Source: Magnetococcales bacterium
GTDB taxonomy: Bacteria > Pseudomonadota > Magnetococcia > Magnetococcales > UBA8363
Assembly (NCBI GenBank): GCA_015232865.1
Contig: JADFYU010000042.1
Span: 1-20,916 of the forward strand
Direction of reading: 5' to 3'
DNA: 20,916 nt
This document shows positions 1 to 7,951 of this stretch, piece by piece (position 1 is the stretch's first letter; every line of letters starts with the position of its first letter). The position numbers were made by a program, and so were the translations under genes. The notes beneath the pieces are model-generated. The model was not told the DNA's origin, ran no database searches, and saw only the letters and a program-made list of their open reading frames with translations.

Positions 1-1
1 A

Positions 2-286
2 GCGCCCTCCCCGGAGGAGAAAAAGAGCAGCACCACCATACTCATTGTTTTTCTCCTGGTTTTGTGCGCCGGATTTGTCGTGACTTTTTTGTATCTGGAT
101 AAAAAAGTGGAGGTGCAGGTCAAAAAATTGGATCAGAGCTGGGCAGATAAACAGGAAAGCTTACGGAGCATGGCCCGACAACGGATGTATGACTCCAGGC
201 AAAGCAACCTGCAAACCGAGATGATGGACCGTTTGCGCCCGACCGGAAAAGGGGACGTATCAGGCTTGACACCCGAAAAACCATGA
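2..286 (+). CDS. Partial single-pass membrane protein, C-terminal end
   Basis: The reading frame is open from the first bases of the window, so this is the 3' end of a gene that begins upstream; 94 residues are visible. The first part is a short polar stretch (PSPEEKKSSTT), followed by one hydrophobic segment of about 20 residues (TILIVFLLVLCAGFVVTFLYL), then a charged tail of about 65 residues with a probable helical or coiled-coil part (KKVEVQVKKLDQSWADKQES). A start at the internal TTG (base 62) would cut the membrane helix, so I do not favour it. The TGA stop overlaps the ATG of trpF (ATGA), implying translational coupling. I do not recognise a family. A small envelope or LapA-like protein is conceivable but not shown. 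Confidence 0.6.
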   Translation, partial: APSPEEKKSSTTILIVFLLVLCAGFVVTFLYLDKKVEVQVKKLDQSWADKQESLRSMARQRMYDSRQSNLQTEMMDRLRPTGKGDVSGLTPEKP

Positions 287-924
287 ACCTGACAACAGAT
301 CCGGCTTCCTCCGTGCGCATTAAAGTTTGCGGCCTGACCAACAAGGCAGATCTGAAAGCGGCCATTGCCGCCGGCGTTCACGCAATCGGGCTGGTGTTTT
401 ACCCCCCTTCGCCAAGAAATGTCACTCTGGAGCAGGCTGAAACCCTCAGCACCGAAATTCCCCCTTTCGTGACGGTGACCGGACTGTTTGTCAATGCAAG
501 CCGTCTGGAAATCGAGAGAACCTGTCGTCGTTGCCGTTTGGACCTGATCCAACTGCACGGAGACGAACCTCCGGCGTTCTGCCTCGATCAACCCCGACGG
601 GTCATCAAAGGCATTCGGGTCGATTCCCGGGCGGATCTGCTCAACCTTGAGAATTATCCCGTATCCGGTCTTCTCCTGGACGCCAAAGCCAAAGGGTTAT
701 ATGGTGGAAGCGGTCAATCTTTTGATTGGTCTCTTCTCGCCTCTTTCGCCTCCCCGGCTCCCCTTATTTTAGCCGGAGGACTGAACCCGGACAATGTGAC
801 CGAGGCGATTCGGCAGGTCAAACCCCATGCCGTCGATGTCTCCAGCGGCGTGGAGTCGGAGCCGGGAGTCAAAGACCACAAGAAGATCATCCGTTTCATT
901 CAGGCCGTCAATCAGGCACAATAG
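283..924 (+). CDS. trpF: Phosphoribosylanthranilate isomerase TrpF
   Basis: This cytosolic enzyme isomerises N-(5'-phosphoribosyl)anthranilate to the carboxyphenylamino-deoxyribulose phosphate in tryptophan synthesis. The 213-residue length is normal for the single-domain (beta/alpha)8 barrel. Visible motifs are KVCGLT with the expected catalytic Cys16, GLVFYPPSPRN, QLHGDE (90-95), LLLDAKAKGLYGGSG with the expected acid Asp133, the phosphate-binding LAGGLNPDNV and the terminal VDVSSGVE. The ATG overlaps the preceding stop and has no obvious Shine-Dalgarno sequence, so translation is probably coupled. In many proteobacteria trpF is followed by trpB and trpA before accD; here accD follows directly after 45 bases, so the tryptophan synthase genes must lie elsewhere. 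Confidence 0.96.
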   Translation: MNLTTDPASSVRIKVCGLTNKADLKAAIAAGVHAIGLVFYPPSPRNVTLEQAETLSTEIPPFVTVTGLFVNASRLEIERTCRRCRLDLIQLHGDEPPAFCLDQPRRVIKGIRVDSRADLLNLENYPVSGLLLDAKAKGLYGGSGQSFDWSLLASFASPAPLILAGGLNPDNVTEAIRQVKPHAVDVSSGVESEPGVKDHKKIIRFIQAVNQAQ

Positions 925-969
925 GTTCGAGCAAAAATTCAAATCATTCACTGGAAATAGAGCACCCTC

Positions 970-1866
970 ATGAACTGGATCACACAGATCATCAAGCCAA
1001 AAATCAAAGAAAATGTCCGCCGTATTCAACCACCGGAGGGGCTTTGGGTCAAGTGCGACCCCTGTGGAAAAGCCCTGTTCCAAAATGAACTCAAGCGCAA
1101 TCTTCATGTCTGTCCACATTGTGAAAATCATCTGCGTATTTCCGGTATGGACCGAATTGAGATCACCTTGGACCCAAACAACCGACAGGAGCTTTTTGCT
1201 GGTCTTCACCCCAGCGATCCTCTCAAGTTCAAAGACATGAAAAAATATAAGGACCGCATCAAAGAGGCGAAGAAAAAGACCGGGGCCAACGATGCGGTTC
1301 GAGTTTTCAAAGGGACCATCAAAGAGGTTCCGGCTATTGTCACCGCCTTTGATTTTGATTTTCTGGGTGGCTCCATGGGTTCAGTCGCCGGGGCCAAGGT
1401 TGCCCAGGGAGCTCTGGCCGCTGTTGAAAACAACTGCGGTTACGTTGTTTTTTCAACGTCCGGTGGGGCGCGAATGCAGGAGGGAATTCTCTCCCTGATG
1501 CAGATGGCCAAAACCTCTGCCGCCTTGACCAAGCTGGATGCCGCCGGACTGCCATTCATCTCCATCTTGACCGATCCGACCACTGGAGGGGTCACCGCTT
1601 CCTTTGCCATGCTGGGCGACATCATCCTGGCTGAACCCAACGCCCTCATCTGTTTTGCCGGTCCTCGGGTCATTGAACAGACCGTTCGGGAGGTTCTTCC
1701 GGCCGGTTTTCAGCGCAGTGAATATCTGTTGGACCACGGTTTCATCGACCAGATCTGCCACCGCCACAACCTGAGAGACACCTTGGCCGATCTGCTGAGC
1801 CGACTCATCCGCTCCTCTAAAACCTCAAAGTCTGACCAGGAATTGCAACTCTCCCTCACCCTCTGA
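970..1866 (+). CDS. accD: Acetyl-CoA carboxylase carboxyltransferase beta subunit AccD
   Basis: AccD is the beta subunit of the carboxyltransferase that, with AccA, moves carboxyl from carboxybiotin to acetyl-CoA to form malonyl-CoA, the first committed step of fatty-acid synthesis. At 298 residues it has the normal bacterial length. The N-terminal four-Cys zinc ribbon is intact (C29, C32, C48, C51), and the crotonase-like core shows GSMGSVAGAKV, the oxyanion-hole segment FSTSGGARMQEG, LTDPTTGGVTASFAMLGD and AGPRVIEQTVRE. The zinc ribbon is known in E. coli to bind nucleic acid and autoregulate translation; nothing here tests that. The TGA stop overlaps the ATG of folC (TGATG), the classical accD-folC coupling. 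Confidence 0.97.
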   Translation: MNWITQIIKPKIKENVRRIQPPEGLWVKCDPCGKALFQNELKRNLHVCPHCENHLRISGMDRIEITLDPNNRQELFAGLHPSDPLKFKDMKKYKDRIKEAKKKTGANDAVRVFKGTIKEVPAIVTAFDFDFLGGSMGSVAGAKVAQGALAAVENNCGYVVFSTSGGARMQEGILSLMQMAKTSAALTKLDAAGLPFISILTDPTTGGVTASFAMLGDIILAEPNALICFAGPRVIEQTVREVLPAGFQRSEYLLDHGFIDQICHRHNLRDTLADLLSRLIRSSKTSKSDQELQLSLTL

Positions 1867-3260
1867 TGAGCGCATCACCGCTCTCGGCTCTTCTGGATCA
1901 GGCTCAGGCGCACCAAACCGGCGGCATTGTTCTGGGTTTATCTCGAATTGAACAATTGCTCGCCGCGCTGGGCAACCCCCACTCCGGGTTACCGGTCATC
2001 CATGTCGCCGGCACCAACGGCAAAGGTTCCGTCATCGCCTTTTTGGAGGAGGTTTTACTCGGTGCCGGCTTTCGGGTTGGCCGCTACATCTCTCCTCATC
2101 TGGTCGATTTTAACGAGCGAATTCAGATCGATCAGATCCCGGTGACCGATAGGCAGCTCATCCCGATCCTTGAACGGGTGCTCGGGGCGTGCCGATCAGA
2201 GCAAATTCCGGCCACCTTTTTTGAAATAACCACCGTGGCCGCCTTCTGTTTTTTTTCAGAGCAGCGTCTGGACAAACCCTTTGAGAAACCCCAAATGGTT
2301 CTGCTGGAGACCGGCCTGGGCGGACGGTTGGACGCCACCAATGTCGTCACCCCCCTACTCTGCTTGATAACGGCCATCGGATTGGATCACGGGGATTATC
2401 TGGGTCACACCATCGCGCAAGTGAGCCATGAAAAGGCCGGCATCCTGAAAGCAGGGGTCCAAGCCGTCGCCGCTCCAAACAACCGGCAAGCCGAAGAGGT
2501 TATCCGCCAACAGGCCCGGCAACGGGGCGTTGATCTGCACCTGGCCGGAGAGTCTTTCCATTTTCTTCCCCCTGAATCCGACAACGATCCCTGGTTGTTC
2601 ATCGACAAAAACGGACAACTGGAGCTTCCGCCACCCGCTCTGTTGGGTAATCATCAACGGGAAAACGCCGCCTTGGCCGTCGCAGCTCTTCGCCTGTTAT
2701 CCCGTCGGAGCTGGCCTATCGGGGACATTGCCATTCAATCCGGCATTCAAAAAGCAACCTGGCCCGGTCGTTTGGAGTGGATACACCAAATCTCGCCACC
2801 GATCCTGCTGGATGGGGCGCACAATCTTCTTGCCGCAACCGCATTGGCCCTGGCTCTGGCAAACATGACAGAAGAAAACAGACCCCGCAGCCTGATTTTT
2901 TCTGCCTTGCAAGACAAGGATATTCCGGGCATCGTCGCGGTTTTATCACCGCTGATCCGACAGGTGTGGACGGTCAGCGTCGGCGAATATCGTGGGGTTG
3001 ACGCGGAAACACTGGCCGGATACTGGCAGGCGCATCAAATCCCGACCACCCCTTGTTCTTCGGTCAATTCGGCCTTGCAACAGGCCCGAAACTGCCCCTC
3101 TTCCCATCAAGGAATATTGGTAACCGGTTCGCTATATCTGGTGGGAGCGGTACGTTCCCTGTTATTATGGCCGAATTACGTTGAATCCAGGAAAATGTCA
3201 GCCGGATCGGCCAACGGCTTAAAGACCCAAAAGAACCCAGGAAAGAGGAATACACCATGA
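1866..3260 (+). CDS. folC: Bifunctional folylpolyglutamate / dihydrofolate synthase FolC
   Basis: FolC is an ATP-dependent Mur-ligase-family enzyme that adds glutamate to dihydropteroate and extends folate polyglutamate tails. Its 464 residues fit the family, slightly on the long side because of a polar tail after residue 435. Visible motifs are the P-loop AGTNGKGSV (48-56), the following FLEEVLLGAGFRVGRYISPHL, LLETGLGGRLDATNVV, GLDHGDYLG, HEKAGILK and the C-terminal-domain signature LLDGAHN. The start ATG overlaps the accD stop and lacks a clear Shine-Dalgarno sequence, so reinitiation after accD is likely. Its own stop overlaps the ATG of lptD (ATGA). Whether both activities are present cannot be told from sequence alone. 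Confidence 0.95.
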   Translation: MSASPLSALLDQAQAHQTGGIVLGLSRIEQLLAALGNPHSGLPVIHVAGTNGKGSVIAFLEEVLLGAGFRVGRYISPHLVDFNERIQIDQIPVTDRQLIPILERVLGACRSEQIPATFFEITTVAAFCFFSEQRLDKPFEKPQMVLLETGLGGRLDATNVVTPLLCLITAIGLDHGDYLGHTIAQVSHEKAGILKAGVQAVAAPNNRQAEEVIRQQARQRGVDLHLAGESFHFLPPESDNDPWLFIDKNGQLELPPPALLGNHQRENAALAVAALRLLSRRSWPIGDIAIQSGIQKATWPGRLEWIHQISPPILLDGAHNLLAATALALALANMTEENRPRSLIFSALQDKDIPGIVAVLSPLIRQVWTVSVGEYRGVDAETLAGYWQAHQIPTTPCSSVNSALQQARNCPSSHQGILVTGSLYLVGAVRSLLLWPNYVESRKMSAGSANGLKTQKNPGKRNTP

Positions 3261-5449
3261 TCCCGACACCCCCTTTTTTCCCCCACTCTGCTGCCTCGGG
3301 TGATGGCAAGAAGAGGCGAGGTCTACTCTCCGCCTTATGTATATCCATCGCCCTCTCCACCATGGTGCATCCGGCTTTAGCCGAAGAAACGCCCATCGAC
3401 GTGGATGCCGACACCCTGGAAATGGACAAAGATACCCACGACATGGTGGCTCGTGGCAATGTGGTCATTCAACAGAGCGGCCTTTTTAAGTTGCAGGCCG
3501 ATGAAGCCCGATACAAGGGTGCTGAAAATTCGATTACGGCCAGTGGTTCCATTCGTCTCTCCCGCCAGGGCAGTCTGATTCTGGCCGATAAAATCCATCT
3601 CAACCTGGAAAACCATCAAGGCAAGATGGAAAAGGTCAATATTGACCTGGAGGGGCCAGGAGGTCGGGGTGGTGCGGAAAAAGTGGTTTTAACCAGTGAT
3701 CGGAGCTTGACGCTCAGCAAGGGCTGGTACACCAACTGTGACTGCGAAAAACCGGACTGGCGACTGGCGGCTGAGGAGATCATCGTCGATCAGGATGCCA
3801 ACAGTGTCGAAGCCAAACATATGAAACTCTTCTTCGGCGACACCCCGGTTGCCTATTTTCCCTGGTGGCGACATCCGCTCAGAGCGGAGAGAAAAAGCGG
3901 TCTCCTCTTTCCGAAAATTCGCAGCTCCAGCGGGAACGGCCTGGAGGTGGAGACACCCTACTACTGGAACATCGCTCCAGACCGGGATATGACTGTTGCC
4001 CTGCGCGGTATCAGCCGACGGGGTGTCATGGGCAAGGGCGAATATCGCTATCTTGGTTTGGGTTATGAAGGTCAGTTCAGCACCAACCAGATCTACGATA
4101 CCCAAAGAGACAGCTACAGAGGCCTGACCACCTTTGACCACGATCATCGAATCTGGGGGTGGGACTTCTCCGCCTCTGGAAAATACAGCCGGACCCGAGA
4201 TTTCATCAACGATTTTGAACAGGATCTGGTAGATGGCAACGCCCGGCGATTGGAATCGCACCTGACCCTGGGTAAAGAGTGGATCTCAGTCAATGGCTAT
4301 TCCGACCTCCAGACCGGCATGCTCTGGTATCAAGATCTGGAACAATCCAATGACGATTTGACCATCCAACGGTTGCCTTACCTCAATTTTTCCAACAACC
4401 GCGCACTCTCCCAAGAGGCCGATGGAAGACGTTGGCGGCTTCAAACCGAGGCCAATTTCGATAGTTTTTACCAGATGTCCGGTGACGCTGCTCAGCGAAT
4501 CGATCTAAAACCAACCATCCGCTTCAACAAACCGTTGCATGTAGGTCTGTTCAGTGCTCAGGCCGGCCTCCGGGAGACCGCCTATCTGATACAGGGCGAC
4601 CCCAACCAATCCGGAATCAATTATGACGCCACCGAGCATCGGGAAGCCTCGTTGGTCAGTTTTCGATTGGATACCAAACTGGCCAAAACCCTGGCCGGCA
4701 ATCGGCAACACACCGTCGAACCCAGCATCGAATATGTAATGAACGCCGCAACCGATCAGAGTCATCTTCCCAACTATGACGCAACACTGAGGAATTTCAA
4801 CACCTCCAACCTCTTTACCACCGGACAGTTTTCCGGCTCGGACCGGATCAGCACCGGTCAATGGGTCAGCTACGGCCTGACGACTCGCCTGTTGAGTCTG
4901 GTCTCGGGAAAAAACAGTCTCATGGAGACCGCCACCTTTAAAATCGGACAACGCTGGGCGCCCTCAGGGGATCAGGAATATCAGGACAATCACGCCTTTT
5001 CCGATGTCGTCACCAGTCTGGATCTGGATTTTGTCGGAGGTTGGTCTGCCCGCGCTGACAGCCGCATCAACCCCCATGAAGGTGAGATTGCCCGAACCGA
5101 CATTGATTTTCAATATTCCCGTTCCAATCAAGACAGCCTCTCTGTCGGTTATCACTTCAACCAGCCCAGCACCCTGATCCTGGCCGAAGATGGCAGCGAA
5201 CGGATGGAAGATTTGACCCTTCGCTCCCTGCTTCATCTAACCGATCGATGGGCCTACACCCAACAGGCCAATTATTCCCTGGAGACTCAAAACATGAAAA
5301 GCTGGGAAACCCAACTGGAATATGCGTCGGATTGCTGGTCCCTGGGTGTTAAGTTTGGCCGACAACTCTCGGCCAACAATACCGATCATGGCGGAACCTA
5401 CTATGGCCTGATCTTCAGCCTGACGGGACTGTCAGGAGAGAAAAAATAG
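3257..5449 (+). CDS. lptD: LPS-assembly outer-membrane protein LptD
   Basis: LptD is the outer-membrane beta-barrel that, with the lipoprotein LptE, inserts lipopolysaccharide into the outer leaflet. An N-terminal secretion signal is clear (KKRR at 18-21, hydrophobic 22-41, cleavage likely after Ala42 in PALA). The periplasmic OstA/LptA-like domain covers about 45-150 (DADTLEMDKD, ARGNVVIQQ, ADEARY), and the barrel begins after the conserved YFPWWRHPLRAERKSGLLFP segment near 200-215. The protein is 730 residues, typical for alpha-like LptD and shorter than E. coli. A good Shine-Dalgarno sequence (AGAGGA, 3244-3249) precedes the ATG. The mature protein shows only three cysteines (C161, C163, C693), against four in E. 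coli. LptE is not in the window. Confidence 0.95.
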   Translation: MIPTPPFFPHSAASGDGKKRRGLLSALCISIALSTMVHPALAEETPIDVDADTLEMDKDTHDMVARGNVVIQQSGLFKLQADEARYKGAENSITASGSIRLSRQGSLILADKIHLNLENHQGKMEKVNIDLEGPGGRGGAEKVVLTSDRSLTLSKGWYTNCDCEKPDWRLAAEEIIVDQDANSVEAKHMKLFFGDTPVAYFPWWRHPLRAERKSGLLFPKIRSSSGNGLEVETPYYWNIAPDRDMTVALRGISRRGVMGKGEYRYLGLGYEGQFSTNQIYDTQRDSYRGLTTFDHDHRIWGWDFSASGKYSRTRDFINDFEQDLVDGNARRLESHLTLGKEWISVNGYSDLQTGMLWYQDLEQSNDDLTIQRLPYLNFSNNRALSQEADGRRWRLQTEANFDSFYQMSGDAAQRIDLKPTIRFNKPLHVGLFSAQAGLRETAYLIQGDPNQSGINYDATEHREASLVSFRLDTKLAKTLAGNRQHTVEPSIEYVMNAATDQSHLPNYDATLRNFNTSNLFTTGQFSGSDRISTGQWVSYGLTTRLLSLVSGKNSLMETATFKIGQRWAPSGDQEYQDNHAFSDVVTSLDLDFVGGWSARADSRINPHEGEIARTDIDFQYSRSNQDSLSVGYHFNQPSTLILAEDGSERMEDLTLRSLLHLTDRWAYTQQANYSLETQNMKSWETQLEYASDCWSLGVKFGRQLSANNTDHGGTYYGLIFSLTGLSGEKK

Positions 5450-5558
5450 ACTTTCAATCAAACGGGACCACCACCACCGCCGGAATTTATTTATCACAAA
5501 CTCTTAGTCAAAGAGGAACAGGGTGCGAACACGCTCGACGGCACACCCTTAATAGTTT

Positions 5559-5563
5559 AGAGG
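5559..5563 (+). promoter_or_regulatory. Ribosome-binding site fixing the surA start
   Basis: AGAGG stands 10 bases before the ATG at 5574. An in-frame TTG at 5565 is only one base from this site and could not be used with it, so the ATG at 5574 is the better start. Confidence 0.55.
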
Positions 5564-5573
5564 ATTGATTGTC

Positions 5574-6914
5574 ATGATCAAACAGAATCACCTTCGCCTG
5601 TTGTGTCTAGCTCTGGCTCTGATATGTTTTCTCCCCCTCATCCAAATTGAGGTCGGCTATACGGAACCTTTGGATCGGATTGTGGCGATCGTGGAAGCAC
5701 AAAACGTCACCCAGAAAAATGTCAAAAGCCAGATCATAACCCAATCCGAGATCGATGAGGCCACCGCCCCGATTCTTGCCCGCATCAGAGCGGCCGGCGA
5801 GCAGGTTGACTATGCCAAAATTGCCGAAAAAGCACGTGACGGATTAATTTTGATCGCCTTGCAACAACAGATGGCCGAACAATATTCCATTACCGTCACC
5901 GAAGAGGAGATTGATGTTGTGGTTGCCAATGTCGAACGCAACAACAAGCTCGAACCGGGATCGCTGATCAACGTGCTGCGCAATCAAGGAATCAACCCAG
6001 ACCAGTATCGGGAAGAGCTGGGGAGAAAACTTCTCCAGAGCCGCCTGGTCAAACTGATCATCAAGCCATTGGTGTCCGTCTCTGACGAGGAGGTCGAAAA
6101 CCTCTATCAACAGACTGTCTCCAACGAAGCCGGTATTGAGGAGTTACGCCTGGGTCAGATCTTGTTGGAGCTTGACCCCGACACCCCCGACTATCAGGTC
6201 AAGGCCATTGCCGAAAAAGCCTTGGAGCTCTCAAAACGGCTGAAACAAGGGGAAAGCCTCACCTCACTGGCCAGCCAGTTCTCCAATGACCCCACCGGAT
6301 TAAACGGCGGGGACATGGGGTGGTTTAAACGTGGCCAACTGATTCCTGCCATCGAAACTGCGGTTTTCAGACTGGAAACCGGTGGCGTGACATTACCGAT
6401 ACGCACGCCACAAGGATTTCATATTTTCACCGTTATCGAACGACGCATTACCCGGCCCCAATCCGATCAGCAAACCGTATTCCGGGTAAAAGCCCGTCAC
6501 ATCCTGCTTCCGGTCTCAACAGAGGCCGAGAATCGACTGGCCTTTAACGGGATCATGGCCATCCGCGAGAAACTTCTGGCTGGAGAGGCCACTTTCGCTG
6601 AACTGGCCAAAACATATTCCAAAGACGGGACTGCGGCCGATGGCGGAAATCTGGGTTGGTTTGGCCGTGGGAAAATGGTTCCGGAATTTGAAAAGGCGGC
6701 ATTCGATCTGAACGTTGGCGAGATCAGCAAACCTGTTCAATCTCAATTTGGCTGGCACCTGATCCTGGTCGAAGAACGAGAGACAAAAGCCGCCAACTCT
6801 CTGGAGGCCAAACGGGCTGAATTGCACGATCTGGTATTGGAAACCAAAATTCAGCTCCGATATAAACAGTGGCTTCGAGATGTAAGAGCCCGTGCCTTTG
6901 TCGAATATCGATGA
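5574..6914 (+). CDS. surA: Periplasmic peptidyl-prolyl isomerase / chaperone SurA
   Basis: SurA escorts unfolded outer-membrane proteins, LptD among its best-known clients, across the periplasm. The 446-residue protein begins with a signal peptide (hydrophobic core LCLALALICFLPLIQI), then the SurA N-terminal chaperone region (DRIVAIVEAQ... about 32-180), and two parvulin rotamase domains at about 188-291 and 304-403. Domain 2 carries both family histidines (ARHILL and GWHLILV) and GGNLGWFGRGKMVPEFE, so it may be active. In domain 1 the first histidine position is Gln (RLGQILL). The short C-terminal helix (LRYKQWLRDVRARAFVEYR) matches the family. The ATG is chosen from the ribosome-binding site; the stop overlaps pdxA as ATGA. 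The lptD-surA-pdxA order is conserved widely in proteobacteria. Confidence 0.94.
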   Translation: MIKQNHLRLLCLALALICFLPLIQIEVGYTEPLDRIVAIVEAQNVTQKNVKSQIITQSEIDEATAPILARIRAAGEQVDYAKIAEKARDGLILIALQQQMAEQYSITVTEEEIDVVVANVERNNKLEPGSLINVLRNQGINPDQYREELGRKLLQSRLVKLIIKPLVSVSDEEVENLYQQTVSNEAGIEELRLGQILLELDPDTPDYQVKAIAEKALELSKRLKQGESLTSLASQFSNDPTGLNGGDMGWFKRGQLIPAIETAVFRLETGGVTLPIRTPQGFHIFTVIERRITRPQSDQQTVFRVKARHILLPVSTEAENRLAFNGIMAIREKLLAGEATFAELAKTYSKDGTAADGGNLGWFGRGKMVPEFEKAAFDLNVGEISKPVQSQFGWHLILVEERETKAANSLEAKRAELHDLVLETKIQLRYKQWLRDVRARAFVEYR

Positions 6915-7912
6915 TCGCCATAACCCAGGGAGACCCCTCTGGCGTCGGACTGGAGATCGCCATCAAGGGGTTCTCCCCAAGCCCTCGGCGGGTTCATGTC
7001 GGCCAACGGGCGTTGTATCAACAAACCGCTGAAGCATTAGGCCTCGACCGTCCTCTGAAAGAGGTCTCGTCCGTCGAGCATGCCCGATCCCAGCCTGCCG
7101 ACCAATTTTTGATTTTATCTCCAAACCAGGGGTCCAGGCGGACAGCGGATTTCGGCCCCATCCGATTTGGACAGGCCCAACCACATCTGGCCCAGACCAC
7201 GGTTGACAGCATAAAGCTGGCCTGTCAACTGGCCATGGACGGCGTGGTTGACGGGATCGTCACCCCACCCATCAATAAATCGGTCATCCATGAAGCCGGG
7301 TATCCGTTTCCCGGTCACACGGAAATGCTCGCGGCTTTCACCGGCGTTGACACGCCGGTGATGATGCTGGTCACCGATGGTCTGCGGGTCGTTCCTGCGA
7401 CCATTCACATCGCCTTGTCCGAGGTTGCAAAGGTGCTCTCCCAACCGCTCCTGGAACAGGTCATTCGGACCACTCATTCAGCCATGCAGAGGGATTTTAA
7501 TCTCGAAAAACCAAGAATTACCGTCACCGGACTCAATCCCCACGCCGGAGAGATGGGTGCTTTCGGTCAAGAGGAGGTGGCATTCATCACCCCGCTGTGT
7601 CAGCGTTTGGACCGGGAACTGACGGGGGAAATTCGCGGTCCCCTGCCCGCTGACAGCCTCTTTCACGAAGCAGCCAGAAAAACCTATGACGCCATCATCT
7701 GCATGTACCACGATCAAGCCCTGATTCCCCTGAAAATGCTGGGGTTTGGTCATGCCGTCAACACCACCTTGGGGCTGCCCATTGTCCGAACCAGTGTTGA
7801 CCATGGTACGGCGTACAATATCGCCGGAAAAGGCATCGCCGACCCCTCCTCCTACATCGAAGCCCTCGATTTGGCCGAGACAATGATCGCCAACCGACGA
7901 TCATCCGAATAA
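6911..7912 (+). CDS. pdxA: 4-hydroxythreonine-4-phosphate dehydrogenase PdxA
   Basis: PdxA oxidises 4-phosphohydroxy-L-threonine with NAD(P) in the DXP-dependent route to pyridoxal phosphate. The 333-residue length and start MIAITQGDPSGVGLEIA are typical. Visible motifs are TPPINK, the metal-ligand histidines in PGHTEM, MYHDQALIPLKM and VDHGTAYNIAGKGIADPSS, and GLNPHAGEMGAFGQEE. The start is the ATG overlapping the surA stop (ATGA) with no strong Shine-Dalgarno sequence, indicating translational coupling; a longer frame upstream would only extend into surA. In many relatives rsmA (ksgA) follows; here the gene is followed after about 40 bases by a convergent gene, so rsmA has been separated. 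Confidence 0.96.
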   Translation: MIAITQGDPSGVGLEIAIKGFSPSPRRVHVGQRALYQQTAEALGLDRPLKEVSSVEHARSQPADQFLILSPNQGSRRTADFGPIRFGQAQPHLAQTTVDSIKLACQLAMDGVVDGIVTPPINKSVIHEAGYPFPGHTEMLAAFTGVDTPVMMLVTDGLRVVPATIHIALSEVAKVLSQPLLEQVIRTTHSAMQRDFNLEKPRITVTGLNPHAGEMGAFGQEEVAFITPLCQRLDRELTGEIRGPLPADSLFHEAARKTYDAIICMYHDQALIPLKMLGFGHAVNTTLGLPIVRTSVDHGTAYNIAGKGIADPSSYIEALDLAETMIANRRSSE

Positions 7913-7916
7913 CGAC

Positions 7917-7941
7917 AAAAAAAATGCCCCTGCCGACAGGC
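7917..7941 (-). terminator. Probable intrinsic terminator of the yciB-TPR operon
   Basis: Read on the minus strand, a short hairpin (CCTG, loop TCGG, CAGG) is followed after four bases by eight Ts (8 As at 7917-7924 on the plus strand). It lies 11 bases past the stop of the minus-strand TPR gene. The stem is only four G/C-rich pairs with a tetraloop, so it is a modest terminator. No matching U-tract is seen for pdxA in the other direction. Confidence 0.5.
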
Positions 7942-7951
7942 TGAATCCGGG

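Noticed and set aside
920..945. GTTCGAGC as the T-arm of a tRNA after trpF
   Set aside because: No matching acceptor, D or anticodon arms can be built in the 45-base gap.
3689..4261. 190-codon minus-strand open frame opposite lptD
   Set aside because: Composition and lack of motifs mark it as a shadow of lptD.
5520..5550. GGGTG...CACCC hairpin before surA as a terminator of lptD
   Set aside because: Only five pairs with a long loop and no U-run; insufficient to call.
5565..5573. TTG as the start of surA
   Set aside because: It is one base from the ribosome-binding site; the ATG at 5574 has correct spacing and starts the signal peptide.
6869..6910. Upstream start extending PdxA by 14 residues
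   Set aside because: The added residues match nothing in PdxA, and the ATG at 6911 gives the typical N-terminus and the ATGA overlap.
7339..7360. Perfect 8-bp inverted repeat with a TTGACA loop inside pdxA
   Set aside because: It is within a conserved coding segment (FTGVDTPVMM) and is explained by codon choice; no nearby gene start would use the loop as a promoter.
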